64,000 nucleotides of DNA, taken from positions 20,806,001-20,870,000 of the forward strand of contig CM069870.1 of the NCBI GenBank assembly GCA_036172665.1, read 5' to 3'. This DNA comes from Prosopocoilus inquinatus (taxonomy: Eukaryota > Arthropoda > Insecta > Coleoptera > Lucanidae). This document shows positions 42,836-55,377 of the stretch, piece after piece. The first letter of the stretch is position 1, and each line of letters starts with the position of its first letter. A model generated the notes under the pieces. That model did no database searches and was not told the DNA's origin. It was given only the letters and a program-made list of their open reading frames with translations. The position numbers and the translations under genes were made by a program.

Positions 42836-44400
42836 AACAGGCTTGTCAACCTGGGCGATTAATTCGTCGTTTTGTGAGGTGAGTTTTGATTAAAAAACCA
42901 TAAAACTAACCTGGGCGATTATTCGTTGTTTTGTGGACGGACTTTTGATTAATAAACAAAAAACTAAGCGGCAAAAAATTCGTTTAATTTATGGACAAAT
43001 TTAATCAAAATTGTCAAAATTCCAAAAGTGAGCGGCAAAATTACAAAAACAAAAGACAATCGAGATTTTACAACAAATGATGATTAAAAAAAAAGAACAA
43101 AACGTGGTTTCAAAAACGTACTTTTCAATCAAAATTTCAAGGGAAGGCCTCACAAGGAAAAAGAAAAGGATCTCAAACAGGGTTGCCAACTTGGACAATT
43201 ATTCGTTGTTCTGGGGCGAGTTTTAATAAAAAGGAAAAAAAAACAGAGCGACACAAATTTCGTTTCATTAATTGGCAATTTAATTGAGAGATGGTCAGAA
43301 AAAGATTTTGACAAGAAGGGAAAAAGAAAAATATATAAGAAATAAGACCATGTTTCAGAGGGAGGAGGGGGGGATTTTGATTTAAAAAAGACTCGGCGAT
43401 AAAAAGAAATTTGTTTCAATCTTGGACTATTTAATCAAGGTTTTGGCAGCGATTGATGGTTAAAAAGAAAAACAAAAGACGAACGATCAAGATGTCAACG
43501 ACGAACGACAATTAGAAAAACAAAAGACAATCGAGATTTTACAAGGAATGACAATTATTAAAACAATAGACAATTTTGAAATCTACTTTTCGATCAAAAT
43601 CTCAACAGAAGAAGATTTGACAAGAAGGAAAAAAGAAAAATATATATGAAATAAGACGATGTTTCAGGGGGAGTGGGGGGGGATTTTGATTAAAAAAACT
43701 AGGCGATAAAAAGAAATTAGTTTCAATAGTGGGCTGTTTAATCAAGGTTTTGGCAGCGATTGATGGTTAAAAAGAAAACAAAAGATGAATGTTCAAGATT
43801 TCAACGACGAACGACAATTAGAAAAATAAAAGACAATCGAGATTTTACAAAGAATGACAATTGTTAGAACAAAAGACTATTTTGAAAATTACTTTTCGAT
43901 CAAAATCTCAACAGAAGAAGATTTGACAAGAAGGAAAAAGAAAAATATATATGGAATAAGACGATGTTTCGGGGGGAGAGGGGGGGATTTTGATTTAAAA
44001 AAAACTCGGCGATAAAAAGAAATTTGTTTCAATCGTGGGCTGTTTAATCAAGGTTTTGGCAGCGATCGATGGTTAAAAAGAAAAACAAAAGACGAACGAT
44101 CAAGATTTCAACGACGAACGACAATTAGAAAAACAAAAGACAATCGAGATTTTACAAAGAATGACAATTATTAGAACAAAAGACGATTTTGAAAACTACT
44201 TTTCGAATAAAATTTCAACAGAAGAAGATTTGACATAAGAAGCAAAAAGAAAAATATATAAAATAAGACGATGTTTCACGAGGGGGGGAGGGAGTTTTGA
44301 ATAAAAACAAAACTAGGCGACAAAAAAATTGGTTTCAATCGTGGGGTATTTAATCATCAATGTTTGGCAACGGTTGATGGTTAAAAAGAAAACGAAACAA
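42836..44400 (+). repeat. 306-bp tandem array, about four to five units
   Basis: TTGGCAGCGATTGATGGTTA and variants occur at about 43445, 43751, 44057 and 44365 (period 306-308). Units contain AAGACAATCGAGATTTTACA and a G-rich stretch (for example GGGAGGAGGGGGGGATTTTG). The first unit or two (42840-43200) are more diverged. Confidence 0.85.
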
Positions 44401-46315
44401 AACTTATTAAAAACGTGTTAACATTTACAGGTGCTTAAAAATTCAAGATAGATTTATATGATTGGTTGTAATCACAGTAGTAAAGCTTAGTGGCCCTTTA
44501 AATTTACACTCCTTTTAGTTTTTTTTTAATTTGCAGGAGTAATATGTAATTGTTGAATTTTCTTAAATTTATAATTTTTTTGTTTGATTGGAAGAGAGAG
44601 TTTGGGTGAGTTCAGTTGGGTCGAGTTGATATTAAAAAAGGTTGAACTTTGAATTTTATTTTTTAAAATTTCTTAGTTTTCATTTTCTACAATTTTTTTT
44701 TGGGAGTTGGGAGACAGAATTAGAGGAAGTTGACCTAATTGATTTTACTTGAAAAGCACTTAATTACAGTTGAGTATATTTTTTTAATTTTACGCACCTA
44801 CATTAAGGGAGGTTTTAGTTTAAGGGTTTTATCACTACCGACTGCCCTCTGCTATGTGTGCTTCGAGTATTTACGGACATTATGACGTGTAACTGTTTAG
44901 CGGTAGTCTAAACTTCTTGTAATTTGATTGGTACATCCAAGGTTATTTAAGCACACGTTACTGTACCTTCCGCGACCCTGGATTATGCAGGTTTCCATTT
45001 GTTCAGGGCCGTATTGCATGTTTTATTTACGTTTACTAATTCTCAGAATATAATTCCTATTTGCTACACTATTGATTCGGTTACCGACAGTAGTTTAATA
45101 TTGTTGCTCTTCTCGTATCCTATCGTCAATCGAACACAATGATAAATGTAATTAAAAAAAATAAAATATTTTTGGATCGGTTTAAATAGAAACTTCATCC
45201 CTTGAAAAGCAGTTACTGAATTTAATTAAAAGAAATTAGGTGGCGATTTCAAGAAAGAATCATCGAGAACGAGATAAGATATTTTTCTTAAGCTTTTGAA
45301 TCCACGTAAAAAAAGACTGAAGCAGCAGTTTTCAAAAGTCAGAGGTTTATATCGACTCCTCGTGAGACAATGTTTTAACACACTTTTGCTCGCTAGGTGG
45401 CTCGGCGATTCATTCTTTTGAGTTTGGCTTTACTTTCCTCTAAGGCCGATTCCCTACTAGAACTGCACTGTCAGCTTTTTATATGCGCAACAAAAATGAA
45501 TCGCGGTGGCTTGTATTTAATTCATATTACATTAATTCGCGACACTTAACAAGGACGTGTCATGTTACAATAGCGTATCGTTTATGTTTGTAGAAATATG
45601 CTGGCGACTAGATTTATGATTATATGAAACCAAATACGTTTTTTTTTTCTTTGTCATACCGATAGGTAACACGCCAATGATATTTCATGTGACTTTATTA
45701 TTTACTAGTACAAATTAATTAAATTCTTACGAAAATAGTATGATAAGACCTGCCCCCTCCCCCTCAGTCACATGAAAACATAACTAGTAATTCCCAGGCC
45801 AAGTTTTGTTTGCGTTTCATTTAAAGTTGGCTTGGCGCGAACGAGACCGCGTTATTTATTCGGTGACCGTGTTATTAACAAAACTGTCTCTCGCTTTGTC
45901 TCAAAATCGTCTGCAATTTACGCGATGTTTATTATAGCCTTCCATTGTGGGGAGTCGATTCCGCTAAATGACATTTCTTATAATAATGCCCGGGCTTATA
46001 CGGCACTTGTCAATCTCGTCTCCCGATATTAAATACGAACTAAGGAGACGACGCAAAAGAAAAGGAAAAATAGTGCCGTTTTCGGTTATGCGACGAGGCA
46101 CTTACATTATGCGTTGTCACGTTAGAATAGTTAGCATTCCGCAGCGTCGTCTTTATTTGATCAAATCAAATAGAAACAACTACAGTTTATGTCATGTCAT
46201 GTAGGGGGGTTAAGGTCATTGCGATTCTTATTGGTTTAGTTATGAATTGATTTCTTTTGGACTGTAACAAACATTCATGACATATGAAAATTCCCACATA
46301 TGATTCATTGCTAAC
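44401..46315. other. No gene recognised
   Basis: AT-rich, unremarkable. The frames at 45832 and 45968 (66 and 78 codons) contain no recognised domain. Confidence 0.4.
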
Positions 46316-46318
46316 TTA

Positions 46319-47090
46319 AGGCGGGTACAGATCAAGCGCGCCGATCCGCACCGTGCCGTGCAAAACGTTTGCGAACCTAGCAGGCGCTTCCAATTTGGAC
46401 GAATTACCGAGCACAAAGAAGTACATCAAAGAAATTTGATCATGCTCGATTTGGACCGATTTTATTTTATGCAGTTCGTTTGAATTCATCAAGAGAAGAA
46501 TTAAATTGAAATGGAAGATAATAATACTGAGTGGGATCACGAAAGGGTCTTGTATTTTATCAGTTTGTATCAACAATGTCCAGAGTTGTGGAATGTTCGT
46601 TACAAAAATCATCATGTGCAAAATAAAAAGCAAAAGGCCTGGGATGAAGATGAATTCGCTGAGCTGGAATCGTCATTTCGCCAGGAAATGGGAAAAATAA
46701 AAACAACGGGCACGGGCAACGGTTTGTATTTACTATGCAGAGTGTTCATAAAAAATCTGTACAGCGTTTGGCAAATGATAACAGTGATCAAAACAAGAAA
46801 AAAAAATCTAATAACCCATGTCCATTTCTTGATATGGGATGTATTTACTCTTCTAGAATTGTTATTTGTTCTCCTGCTTTTTCAATACTCTACTCAATAT
46901 AATAAACGCGGCAATCGCTACTTTAATTTTTTCAATATCCGCGCCATGATTGCTATTCACACGGTAAACTTGGAACCCTTTCTAACATGGCCAAACATCC
47001 GCGCAGTGATCCGAGCATTTACAAACGCAAACGTTCGCAAACATTTTGCACGGCACAGCGCGGATCGGCGAGCTTGATCTGTACCCGCCT
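46319..47090 (+). mobile_element. PIF/Harbinger-like TIR element with a MADF relic
   Basis: AGGCGGGTACAGATCAAGCG at the left end pairs with the right end over about 57 bp (to CAAAACGTTTGCGAAC / GTTCGCAAACATTTTG). TTA flanks both ends (46316-46318, 47091-47093), a 3-bp duplication typical of PIF/Harbinger, whose autonomous members encode a MADF/Myb-like companion protein. The transposase gene is absent. A second right end lies at 47629 because of tandem duplication. Confidence 0.8.
46511..46705 (+). pseudogene. MADF (Adf-1-like) DNA-binding domain fragment
   Basis: MEDNNTEWDHERVLYFISLY then QQCPELWNVRYKNHHVQNKK and QKAWDE give the first half of a MADF domain: hydrophobic helix, P-LW, Y-N, AW. 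LESSFRQEMGKIK resembles the third helix, but the residues between are missing, so the domain has an internal deletion of roughly 20 residues. The frame then runs into non-homologous sequence. In PIF/Harbinger elements such proteins help the transposase bind the element ends. Confidence 0.75.
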
Positions 47091-47771
47091 TTAGGTGATG
47101 ACACAATCGAATGCAGATGTGAACGCTGGCCGGAATATTACTCGAAAGCTTACAGTACTCCGAGGTTTAAAAATGCACACGAGGTTACCTCGCCTCCGGG
47201 AATCATTTATAACTCAACACAATCGGTTAGAGGAAAAAATAAAAACAACGGGCACGGGCAACGGTTTGTATTTACTATACAGAGTGTTCATAAAAATCTG
47301 TACAGCGTTTGGCAAGTGATAGCAGTGATCAAAACAAGAAAAAAATTCTAAAAAACCCATGTCCATTACTTGATACGGGATGTATTTACTCTTCTAGAAT
47401 TGTTATTTGTTCTTCTTCTTTTTCAATATTCTACTGAATACAATAAACGCAGCGCTCGCTACTTTAATTTTTTCATTATCCGCCATGATTGCTATTCACA
47501 CGGTAAACTTGGAACCCTTTTAAACATGGCCAAACATCTGCGCAGTGATCCGAGCATTTACAAACGCAAACGTTCGCAAACATCTTGCACGGCACAGCGC
47601 GGATCGGCGTGCTTGATCTGTACCCGCCTTTAGGTGATGACACAATCGAATGCATATGTGAACGCTGGCCGGAATATTACTCGAAAGCTTACAGTATTCC
47701 GTGGTTTAAAAATGCACACGAGGTTACCTCGCCTCCGGGAATCATTTATAACCCAACACAATCGCTTAGAG
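46693..47771 (+). repeat. ~540-bp tandem duplication covering the element's 3' half and flanking DNA
   Basis: AAAATAAAAACAACGGGCAC is at about 46694 and 47236. The copies stay alike through the right TIR and about 140 bp of flanking DNA (TGATGACACAATCGAATGCA), so the duplication happened after insertion. Small differences show it is not very recent. Confidence 0.85.
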
Positions 47772-47911
47772 TAATTAGTCGATACGATGTATTACTCATT
47801 AACAGCATTGTTAATGCTATTTGTAAGACTACATCTCTACAAAACCATGTAAGTGACAATTGAGGGGCAATTTTCCGTATATCGAGGTATTTGCTTCTGA
47901 AGTTTAGTTGC

Positions 47912-48588
47912 GAAGAAATAGTATTTCTAACCGCTAATAGTTTGCGCTAAAAACAGCTTCAATCTCTTTTATACCAAACAGGTATTAACTTCAGGTAGTC
48001 AAAAATGCACCTAAAACAGATTTTTTCAAAAAAGCACGTATACTTCTTTTATTCTATGCCCCTCAATTACTTTATTAACATTATTGTTCTGAGTACGTCT
48101 CTTATTTATGGTGTTACGGTTCCGTTTGGGGGTATTTACGGTGTTACGGTTCTTTTTATTCTTAGAACGGTCCCTTTTAGGGGTACTTACGGTGTTGCGG
48201 TTCCTTTTACTCCTAAAACGATCCCTTTTAGGGGTATTTACGGTGTTACGGTTCCTTTTACTCTTAGAACGGTCCCTTATAGGGGTACTTACGGTGTTGC
48301 GGTTCCTTCTACTCCTAAAACGATCCCTTTTAGGAGTATTTACGGTGTTACGGTTCCTTTTATCCCTAAAAGGAACCGTAATATCGACGTAGTTAAGACA
48401 AAAGGTACATACTCGTATATTTTGTAACAGGTGTATTGAGCAAAACTTACTCAGTTGTTTTTATAATAATGTGATCTATTTAGTCCTCGGTTCGAGTTTG
48501 ATAAAACGATTTGACTGGTTCATGGATCGTTTTCGCAGTTAAAGGGTTGGTTGTTAAAGAAATGTCGTCGTGTTGTCAGAAATGTATT
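47912..48588 (+). mobile_element. Element F copy 2 with an in-frame 51-bp minisatellite
   Basis: Same orientation as copy 1. The frame from ATG at 48005 runs 140 codons and contains repeated 17-residue units of the type GIYGVTVPFTPKTIPFR (YGV-V-P / P-R pattern) in the 51-bp repeat array. The copy 1 frame agrees for the first ~45 residues and then shifts. No known domain, so whether this is a protein or a by-product of a 17 x 3 bp period is open. Confidence 0.65.
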
Positions 48589-49550
48589 CTCTACGTGGCA
48601 GTTAAAAATTTTCCTTCCCCGAATAAAATTTATTTACATAAAATAGCCGCCCCCCAAGTTAAATTATGCATCTCATCAAAATAATTTCACGGTTAAATGA
48701 AGTCGTCGTTTTGGAGGCAAGTAGCGGGCCTGATAATCAGTTTACCATCACTTATCCGCATCTGCATTTCCTTCAATTTCCTGGCCACGTATCACCTTCT
48801 CACTTATCTCCGATATTTACATTCCTCCGCCGTTTTCCATTACTTATTTCAGCGCTTCCGCCAAGCTTCCTCTACGAGCGGAGGTCCTCTGCGTCGGGTC
48901 CTCAGAAGGGCGGACGCCCACGTCTCAAATCCGCGAACGACGTGAGAGTTCGAGGTTTTACCGGAAATATTCAAATGAATTTCTAATCTACTAGCATCGC
49001 TGGTTGTACGTATCCCCCCGTCTTTCTCCGACCAGAGAGAGCCCGAGTGTGTTCGTCTCTTGCTCACTCGCGCGCGCCAGGATGTGAGCTGCAACCACCC
49101 TCGACAACCCTTGCAGCAGCCGACTGCTCGTGACTGCCTTGTCAGGGCGACCAAACTTTTTGAAAAATACGCTACAGTTACCGCGCTCACTTGTGCGCTA
49201 TTTATTGCGCTCAATTATGAAAATCCTGAAAGCGTTTCAGGCTAGCAAACATAATCGCCCCTATTCTAAGCCGAACGAACGCTTTTCGAAAGCCGGCCAT
49301 CAAAAAATTACATAATTAATTACCTACCCCCCGGGCTCGAACAATTTTCAGTTTGACCCAAATAGAAAAAAAAAAGAAAAAAAATGCAAGTAAGCACTCT
49401 GTCAATATCTTTGATTATTCTACGGGAAACTTTTTAAACTTCGTTAATAACGCGGGGTAATGAAACTCGGGGGCGATTTTCTTCTTCTTCTTCTTCTTCT
49501 GCTTCTTCTCCTCTGCAAAATTTCCTCCTCTTTTTACCACCACCGCTGAA
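48589..49550. other. No gene recognised; (TTC)n run
   Basis: 48840-49310 is more GC-rich and overlaps frames on both strands without recognised domains. A (TTC)n run lies at 49480-49510. Confidence 0.35.
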
Positions 49551-49552
49551 AA

Positions 49553-50870
49553 ACCAGAATAATTATCACTGTCATTCTGAATGTGTTTCGATCTTGATAG
49601 AAAACTCCCAATCGCGTAATTAACAGCTGCAAAGAAATGTCATTACCGCGAAGCGAAAGTGTTTTAAATATCTGCACTCGATTCACTCTTATTAAAGGAT
49701 TTGTAAACTAGCGTTAAATAGAATTTAATTAAATTATTAAATTTCTCCTCTTGTTGGATTGTTTGTTAATGAACGTTCGTTATTGATCGCGTTTATGGGC
49801 TTACACTTTGGACGATCCCTGTAGAATTGCACACGAGAAAGACTGAGAAGACTGTACTCGAATTTATATCGGCACTTGTTCGACAATTTTGGATCTTGCA
49901 TAGGTTAAAAAAATAAGTAAACATGCTGTGTTATTCGAGTTGGTCGGGCACTATTTGTAAGTTGATCGGCATTATTCGCCAAATGTAGTCCTTGCGAGGG
50001 TTAAAAAAAAAATTAAAAAAAATATTGCTGTCTAATTCAAATGTATATAAAGAAACCTATTGCTGTGTTATTGGAGTAAACGCTGTAAGTTGGTCGACAT
50101 TAATTAATTAAATAAAGAAACACTGTTACAATCGTTTTCCGCTGTTGTCGTTGCGGTCGAGTAGGCTTCCCTCTGTGCACGCATGTTAGGAGTGTGGACG
50201 TTCAGCTTCTCGTTCGGAACGCATGTTCCCCTCTCTCACCACAGCTCTAAACCAGAATAATTATCACTGTCATTCAGAATGTGTTTCGATCTTGTTGGAA
50301 AACTCGCGTAATTAAAAGCTGTAAAGAAATGTAATTACGCGAAACGAAAGTGTTAAATATCTGCACTTGATTCACTCTTAAAGGATTTATAAACCAGCAT
50401 TAAATAGAATTTAATTAAATTATTAAATTCTCTTTTTGTTGGATCATAGAATCTGTTTGTTAACGAACGTTCGTTATTGTTCAACAATTATGGGCCTTGC
50501 GTACGTTAGAAAAATAAATGAATAAAAATTGCTGTGTTATTCGAGTAAATCGGGCGCCATTTGTAAGTTTGATCGACATTATTCGACGATTTTGGGCTTT
50601 GCGTAGGTTAAAAAATAAGTAAATAAAAAAAATATTGTTGTGTTATTCCAATAGAGAAATAAAGAAACGTATTGCTGTGCTATTGGAGTAAGTCGGGCGC
50701 CGTTTGTAAGTTGGTCGACGTTAATTAATTAAATAAAGAAATACTGTTACACACAAGTTTTCGCTGTTGTCGTTGCGGCCGGGCAGGCTTCCCTTTGTGC
50801 ACGCGTGTTAGGGGTGTGGATGTTCGTTTTAGGACAATCTTTCCGTTCATTCCTCTATCTTATCTGCCAG
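49553..50870 (+). repeat. ~0.65-0.7-kb tandem duplication with internal sub-repeats
   Basis: CCAGAATAATTATCACTGTC occurs at about 49553 and 50252, and GCTGTTGTCGTTGCGG at about 50140 and 50764. Sub-repeats with GCTGTGTTATTCGAGT and TTTGTAAGTTGATCG occur four times. On the minus strand TGGCGCCCGA (about 50545-50555) equals the start of a common tRNA-Lys primer-binding site, so an LTR-retroelement origin is possible but no LTR pair was found. Confidence 0.65.
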
Positions 50871-51348
50871 CAACGAGACGGTGCAGTTGGTGCAGTTATT
50901 GTTCATATCTGTAATACGTAGTGAGTTTGGGGGTGTTTTGGAAACGAAGTCATCGTTGGAATCTGTGACCCTACCGTCTTGTACGGATGTACTCACCCCG
51001 TCAGTTGTTCCCCCCGACGGTTTGTGGCACCGTTTTATACGGGCGGCTGACGTGAAAAGCCCTTTTCGGGCTTGCCCTCCCCGAGCAAATTAAGCGTCAT
51101 ATTGTTACCTACTAGTTTCCACGTGTGTTTATTGCTTGCGTTCGTTAATACCTCGCTTACTTCGGCCATTTTGTTTTTCCAATTTGTTACCTGCTAGTGT
51201 TCCACGTGCGTTCTTTGTTCGCGTTCGTTAATTTTTCGTTCATCCCTTTATAGCAAGTAGTCTGGGGCAGATTTTCACAGGAATGCAGCAGTTCGACGCT
51301 ATGTGTTGGCCGTCCGACCTCGTGAGCGACGACGGCTGAGCTCAGGGC
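50871..51348. other. No gene recognised; short direct repeat
   Basis: GTTACCTACTAGTTTCCACG (about 51105) and GTTACCTGCTAGTGTTCCAC (about 51187) form an ~80-bp direct repeat. The 70-codon frame at 50881 shows no known domain. Confidence 0.4.
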
Positions 51349-52242
51349 CAGGGTTGCCAGATGAAATTTTGCAAATTCCCTAGATGTACGTTCCGAAATT
51401 TCCTAGATTTCTCTGGCCTTAAGCTGAATTTCTTGCTTTGGAGAATTGGATATTTGGGGACTGCTGTGATTAGCTTTCGTCGCTCACTTGACGAAAGTGA
51501 TTGGTTATCGTTGAAAACGTGATCAATGAAAACCAATAGCGGTAATCCCCAAATACCCAATCTTCCGAGCAGGAAAAGCTGGTTTAAGGTAGACAACTTA
51601 TAAATCACCAAACCGCGGAGAGTATAAGAAACACATGTCCTTAAGTTTTTATTGTACGAGTATTTAACAAAAAAATATGATTATGAAAATATAAGATATT
51701 AAAACCAACGAAATTAAAAAAAAATAAAACTTGTAAATAATAAATGTAAATACATACTCACAGTACAAAAATAAAACAAAATGTAACTTCTATCTTTCTA
51801 TTAATTAGCTACCCTACTTACTTTGTGGTCTAAATTTTATTACGTTCTTATTTTGGTTTTATGTTAATTAAAAAAAAAAAAATCAGTTTCGCGTTTGTAA
51901 TATCTACAATTTGTAACACATGGTGGTTTTCTGGGCTCAAACAAAGGGTAATAAATAAGCTATGAGCTAATAGGAGCAGCATCAAAACTTTTACATTTTT
52001 TATCTTGTGTCTTTTATTTAAATAAGACAAAAAATATAAAATTTCCAAAATCTAGAGAAGTTTGAACAAAATTCTTCAAACGATAAAATATTATTTCTCT
52101 TATTTAAACAATATTTTCTCTTGTGGAGAGTTTTGTTTAAATATCCCCAGATTTTGGCTAAAAACATAAAAATTCCCTTTTTCCCTTAAATACCTCTGAA
52201 TTCCCTAGATCTAGGGAAAATTCCCTAGACGTGGCAACCCTG
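51349..52242. mobile_element. hAT-like TIR element, ~890 bp, non-autonomous
   Basis: CAGGGTTGCCA at the left and TGGCAACCCTG at the right are exact inverted ends, with repeated TTCCCTAGA motifs just inside both. This end type is common in insect hAT elements. The flanking octamers do not match convincingly. An inner foldback (GATATTTGGGGA / TCCCCAAATACC, about 51449-51560) sits inside. No transposase. Confidence 0.65.
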
Positions 52243-52644
52243 GCTAAGAGAGCCGTCACTTCCTCGACGTGACATCACTGAAAGGAAAAAAGGTATTGCC
52301 GCCTCCGTTTTCGGACTCTCGCAGAAACCATGACATGACACCTCCTTACAAAGGAAATATCGAGTAAGAATATTCCAATTTTTCTTTTCTTTTCTTTTTC
52401 GCCTGTGGAATTATACGCTTGACGTCATCCCCCGAGCGTGCGTATTGCCAGTGGCGCAGATTGAGCTGAGCTGCGGGAGTTTCGGCAACGAATTCAATGG
52501 GGAGGGCACGCTGTTCCTTGAGCAATGAAGACAGGGAGTTTTACCGCGTTCGTCATATTTATTAGAGTCATACTTACACTGTTTTGTTCTATTTTTTATA
52601 TTTTGTATTTTATCTTACATTGTTTACGTTAATTGTCTTGATAG

Positions 52645-53104
52645 TTGGCTCCTTCACAGCGCAAAAAAATACGTACGTTTGGAGAGTGTCTCCGTTTTGC
52701 CTCTGATAGTTCGCTGAATTATTTTGATGCTTGTTATTGTAAGCACAGACGAGAGTATTCACATCGATGCGCCTTCTCGGCCTTTGCGCTTACCGCTTTA
52801 ACGTTGTTGTTACATTATTTTGAAGCTTGTGATTGTAAGCAAACACGAGAGTACTCACGTCGATGCGCCTTCTCGGCCCGTGCGTTTACCGCTTTAATAT
52901 TTTTGTTACGCTATTTTGATGCTTCTGACTGTAAGCAAACACGAGAGTGCTCACGTCGATGCGCCTTCTCGGTCTGTGCGTTTACCACTTTAATATTTTT
53001 GTTACATTATTCCGATGTCTGTGACTGTAAGCAAAGACGAGAGTACTCACGTCGAAGCGCTTATACCCTTCGGTTTGGACCGTGTAAACTTGAATAATGG
53101 TTTA
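52645..53104 (+). repeat. 96-bp minisatellite with an open 32-residue repeat frame
   Basis: ATTTTGATGCTTGTTATTGT-type units begin at 52721, 52817, 52913 and 53009, exactly 96 bp apart. The frame from 52645 to 53097 is open across all four and encodes a repeat of the type YFDACDCKQTREYSRRCAFS followed by a hydrophobic stretch (ALIFLL). It starts right after an in-frame TAG and the first codon is TTG, so there is no ATG. It is either part of an exon or an open frame kept open by the 3n period. Confidence 0.7.
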
Positions 53105-54650
53105 CGATCGGTCACGTACAAAAATTACTGAATATTCAGTTGTGTGTAACAAGAAATGATTTGATTTTGAGGCCGAACTAGAGTTGATTTGCTTAGTGAT
53201 TACTTAGAATGTGTGTGAAAAGCTAGAAGTGCCAAATTGAGTAATTCATTAACGAACGCGTTCTCACAAAACACTCATAGCTTGAATGTCCATAAAATAC
53301 AACAGCAATATGTACGTTTTTTTTTTAATAGCGTTGGATCTGAATTAAAAACAAAATCAACAATTGGTGAATAATTGAAGAAAATCTCAATTGCCAATTC
53401 ACTCTTTCTGCTTGGACAAACAGAATGGAAACAAAGCACGTGTGAACGTATCGTGCCAGAAAGAATTAAAAGGTCGGTTGATTTCGTTACTTGGAGCTTT
53501 GCAAAAGGGGGGAAGGAAATAAAAGGGAACAAGAACGAGCGCATGTGGCATCCGGCGAAGGTCTTCTTCCTTCCTGGGAAATCTTCAACGAGCAACAACG
53601 TGATTGCAGCAGCTCGGCGGCGGCGGTCGCCTCAATTTATTCGAATATTTGCAGACGGAGGAGTGTTTGCGTACCTATCGAAAGTTCATTAGTATTTTGA
53701 GGTAAAGAAAATGGCAGAACGGCGGCGGTGGCGGCGGCTGCGGCAGCTTGGTCTCGTCTGAGACCCCGTAAGAGCATTAAAAGGACGCTGCCGCCCCGCG
53801 CTTTCCTTTTCCTCCTACTTTACCGATTCAGCCCTTAAAAGCACACGCTTACTGAACGTACTTGATAATTTATAGTAATTTAACAATGCACGAGCTATGT
53901 AGAGATAGAAAGACGGGGCGCAGCCGCCCGGTGATTTTATTTTTTTATTTTTTCGAATCCAAAGGGTTCTTCGTGTAGAATAATTTTTAAAACTGGATTT
54001 GCATGATTAAGTGACTTGTTTATTTATTTTTTTAAGTTGCTTAAAGCTAGGGTGGATTATGTTGGGAGCGCAGCACCGTTCGCTTAATTTTTTATTTTTA
54101 ATGTGGCCTAGGTGGTTCTGAGCTTTATTAAATTGCTTTTTCACACTCGGTATTAAATAAAGCGTAAAAGTTGTTGGTTGAAACCGATTCGAAAGTTAAA
54201 AGGCGGCGACCTCAGCGAGAGAGAGAGAGAGAGAGAGACGGTGATGGGGGGCGGGGGAGGTCGCATAACGGCAGTTAAAGAATGACATTGTGGAGTGGGT
54301 GGTGTGGTATGCAGATGAACAGATGAGCGTGTAGTTGGGGAGCAGGCGGTAAATGGCAGCGGATGATTGATCGGCGGGCTAATTGGATGATCGATGGGTT
54401 TAGTTCATCAAGCGCTCTCTCGGCCACCCCGCACTCGACGAGCCTGAAATTAGGGCGAAAAGCGTCATCTCTCAAAAACTATACGTATAAGATCTATCGA
54501 TTTTCAGACTGCACGGCTAAAATAACAATTTACAACCAGTCATCAACGTATTAACATCATTAAATGAATTCAGTTACTAAACTACTACACGATTTTCTTT
54601 AAAAAAAAAAATTGTCAATTGTAGGGTTGTCCGGAAGTGCCCCCAAAGCA
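53105..54650. other. No gene recognised; CGG-rich and GA-rich runs
   Basis: CGG-rich triplets at about 53613-53628 and 53721-53748, and (GA)n at 54217-54238. The frame around 53708 (ATGGCAGAACGGCGGCGG) closes after about 20 codons. Nothing else recognised. Confidence 0.4.
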
Positions 54651-54654
54651 ATTT

Positions 54655-54985
54655 ACAGTTTTTTCATTAATTGTTGCCTATATTACAATCGCCAGTCATA
54701 AATACCTGATTCACTGAATTTGTGAAGTTGTCAGGCTTTGAAAAGCATATATGAGTAGTCGACGAAAAGTCAGTGATACAGAAAATAATTTATCAGAAAT
54801 CTGTAAGTTGATTTGGGCGTAGGTCCGCATAACCCTGCCCGGCAAGTTCGACTATTTCTAAAAAGAAAACCGTAAAAAGTCTAGAATAGTCCCCGACTAC
54901 ATAGAAATGTGTGTAACTTCAAACATTTGCCCAAAATTATCTCTAGAAGGACGTCTTCAAGCTTATAAATGAACGCAAACTGTAA
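54655..54985 (+). repeat. Diverged direct repeat, copy 1 (with 57745-58025)
   Basis: TCAGGCTTTGAAAAGCA, AAAATAATTT and TTTCTAAAAAGAAAACCGTA recur in the same order at 57.8 kb. Similarity is partial with indels. Confidence 0.6.
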
Positions 54986-55377
54986 TAAGTAAGTCTCGTT
55001 TGCTGCACTAATTTGCACTCGAAGTATTTTCATCTCGTATTAATGTATGAAGTTAGAATAAGACATAAATAGTCCGAGTGTACACTCGTGCAGCAAACTT
55101 GTAACAAACAAACAGAGCTATTGATAAAAATATAAACGTGTGCTTTCTCACGCAGCTACTGCGTTAATCAATTATATGTGACACAATCTGTATTAATCAA
55201 CATTATTTGCACTGTTGCTCTATTCTAATTTTTTATTGTCCGCTTCTTCATCTTCATTTTCTTACTGAACGGAATTAATTTAAAAGAAAGCGGGAACTGT
55301 CATAAATATTTGATTGTTAAGCTTGTTGTAACAAGCATAACAATTGATTTTCTAAAAATTGTATTCTTTTCAATTGA

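Noticed and set aside
47046..47863. Frames containing DDTIECRCERWPEYYSKAYS in both duplicated segments
   Set aside because: They start inside the transposon TIR and are shared only because of the ~540-bp duplication. No independent support for coding.
51342..51611. 89-codon minus-strand frame
   Set aside because: It spans the terminal and inner inverted repeats of a non-autonomous hAT-like element.
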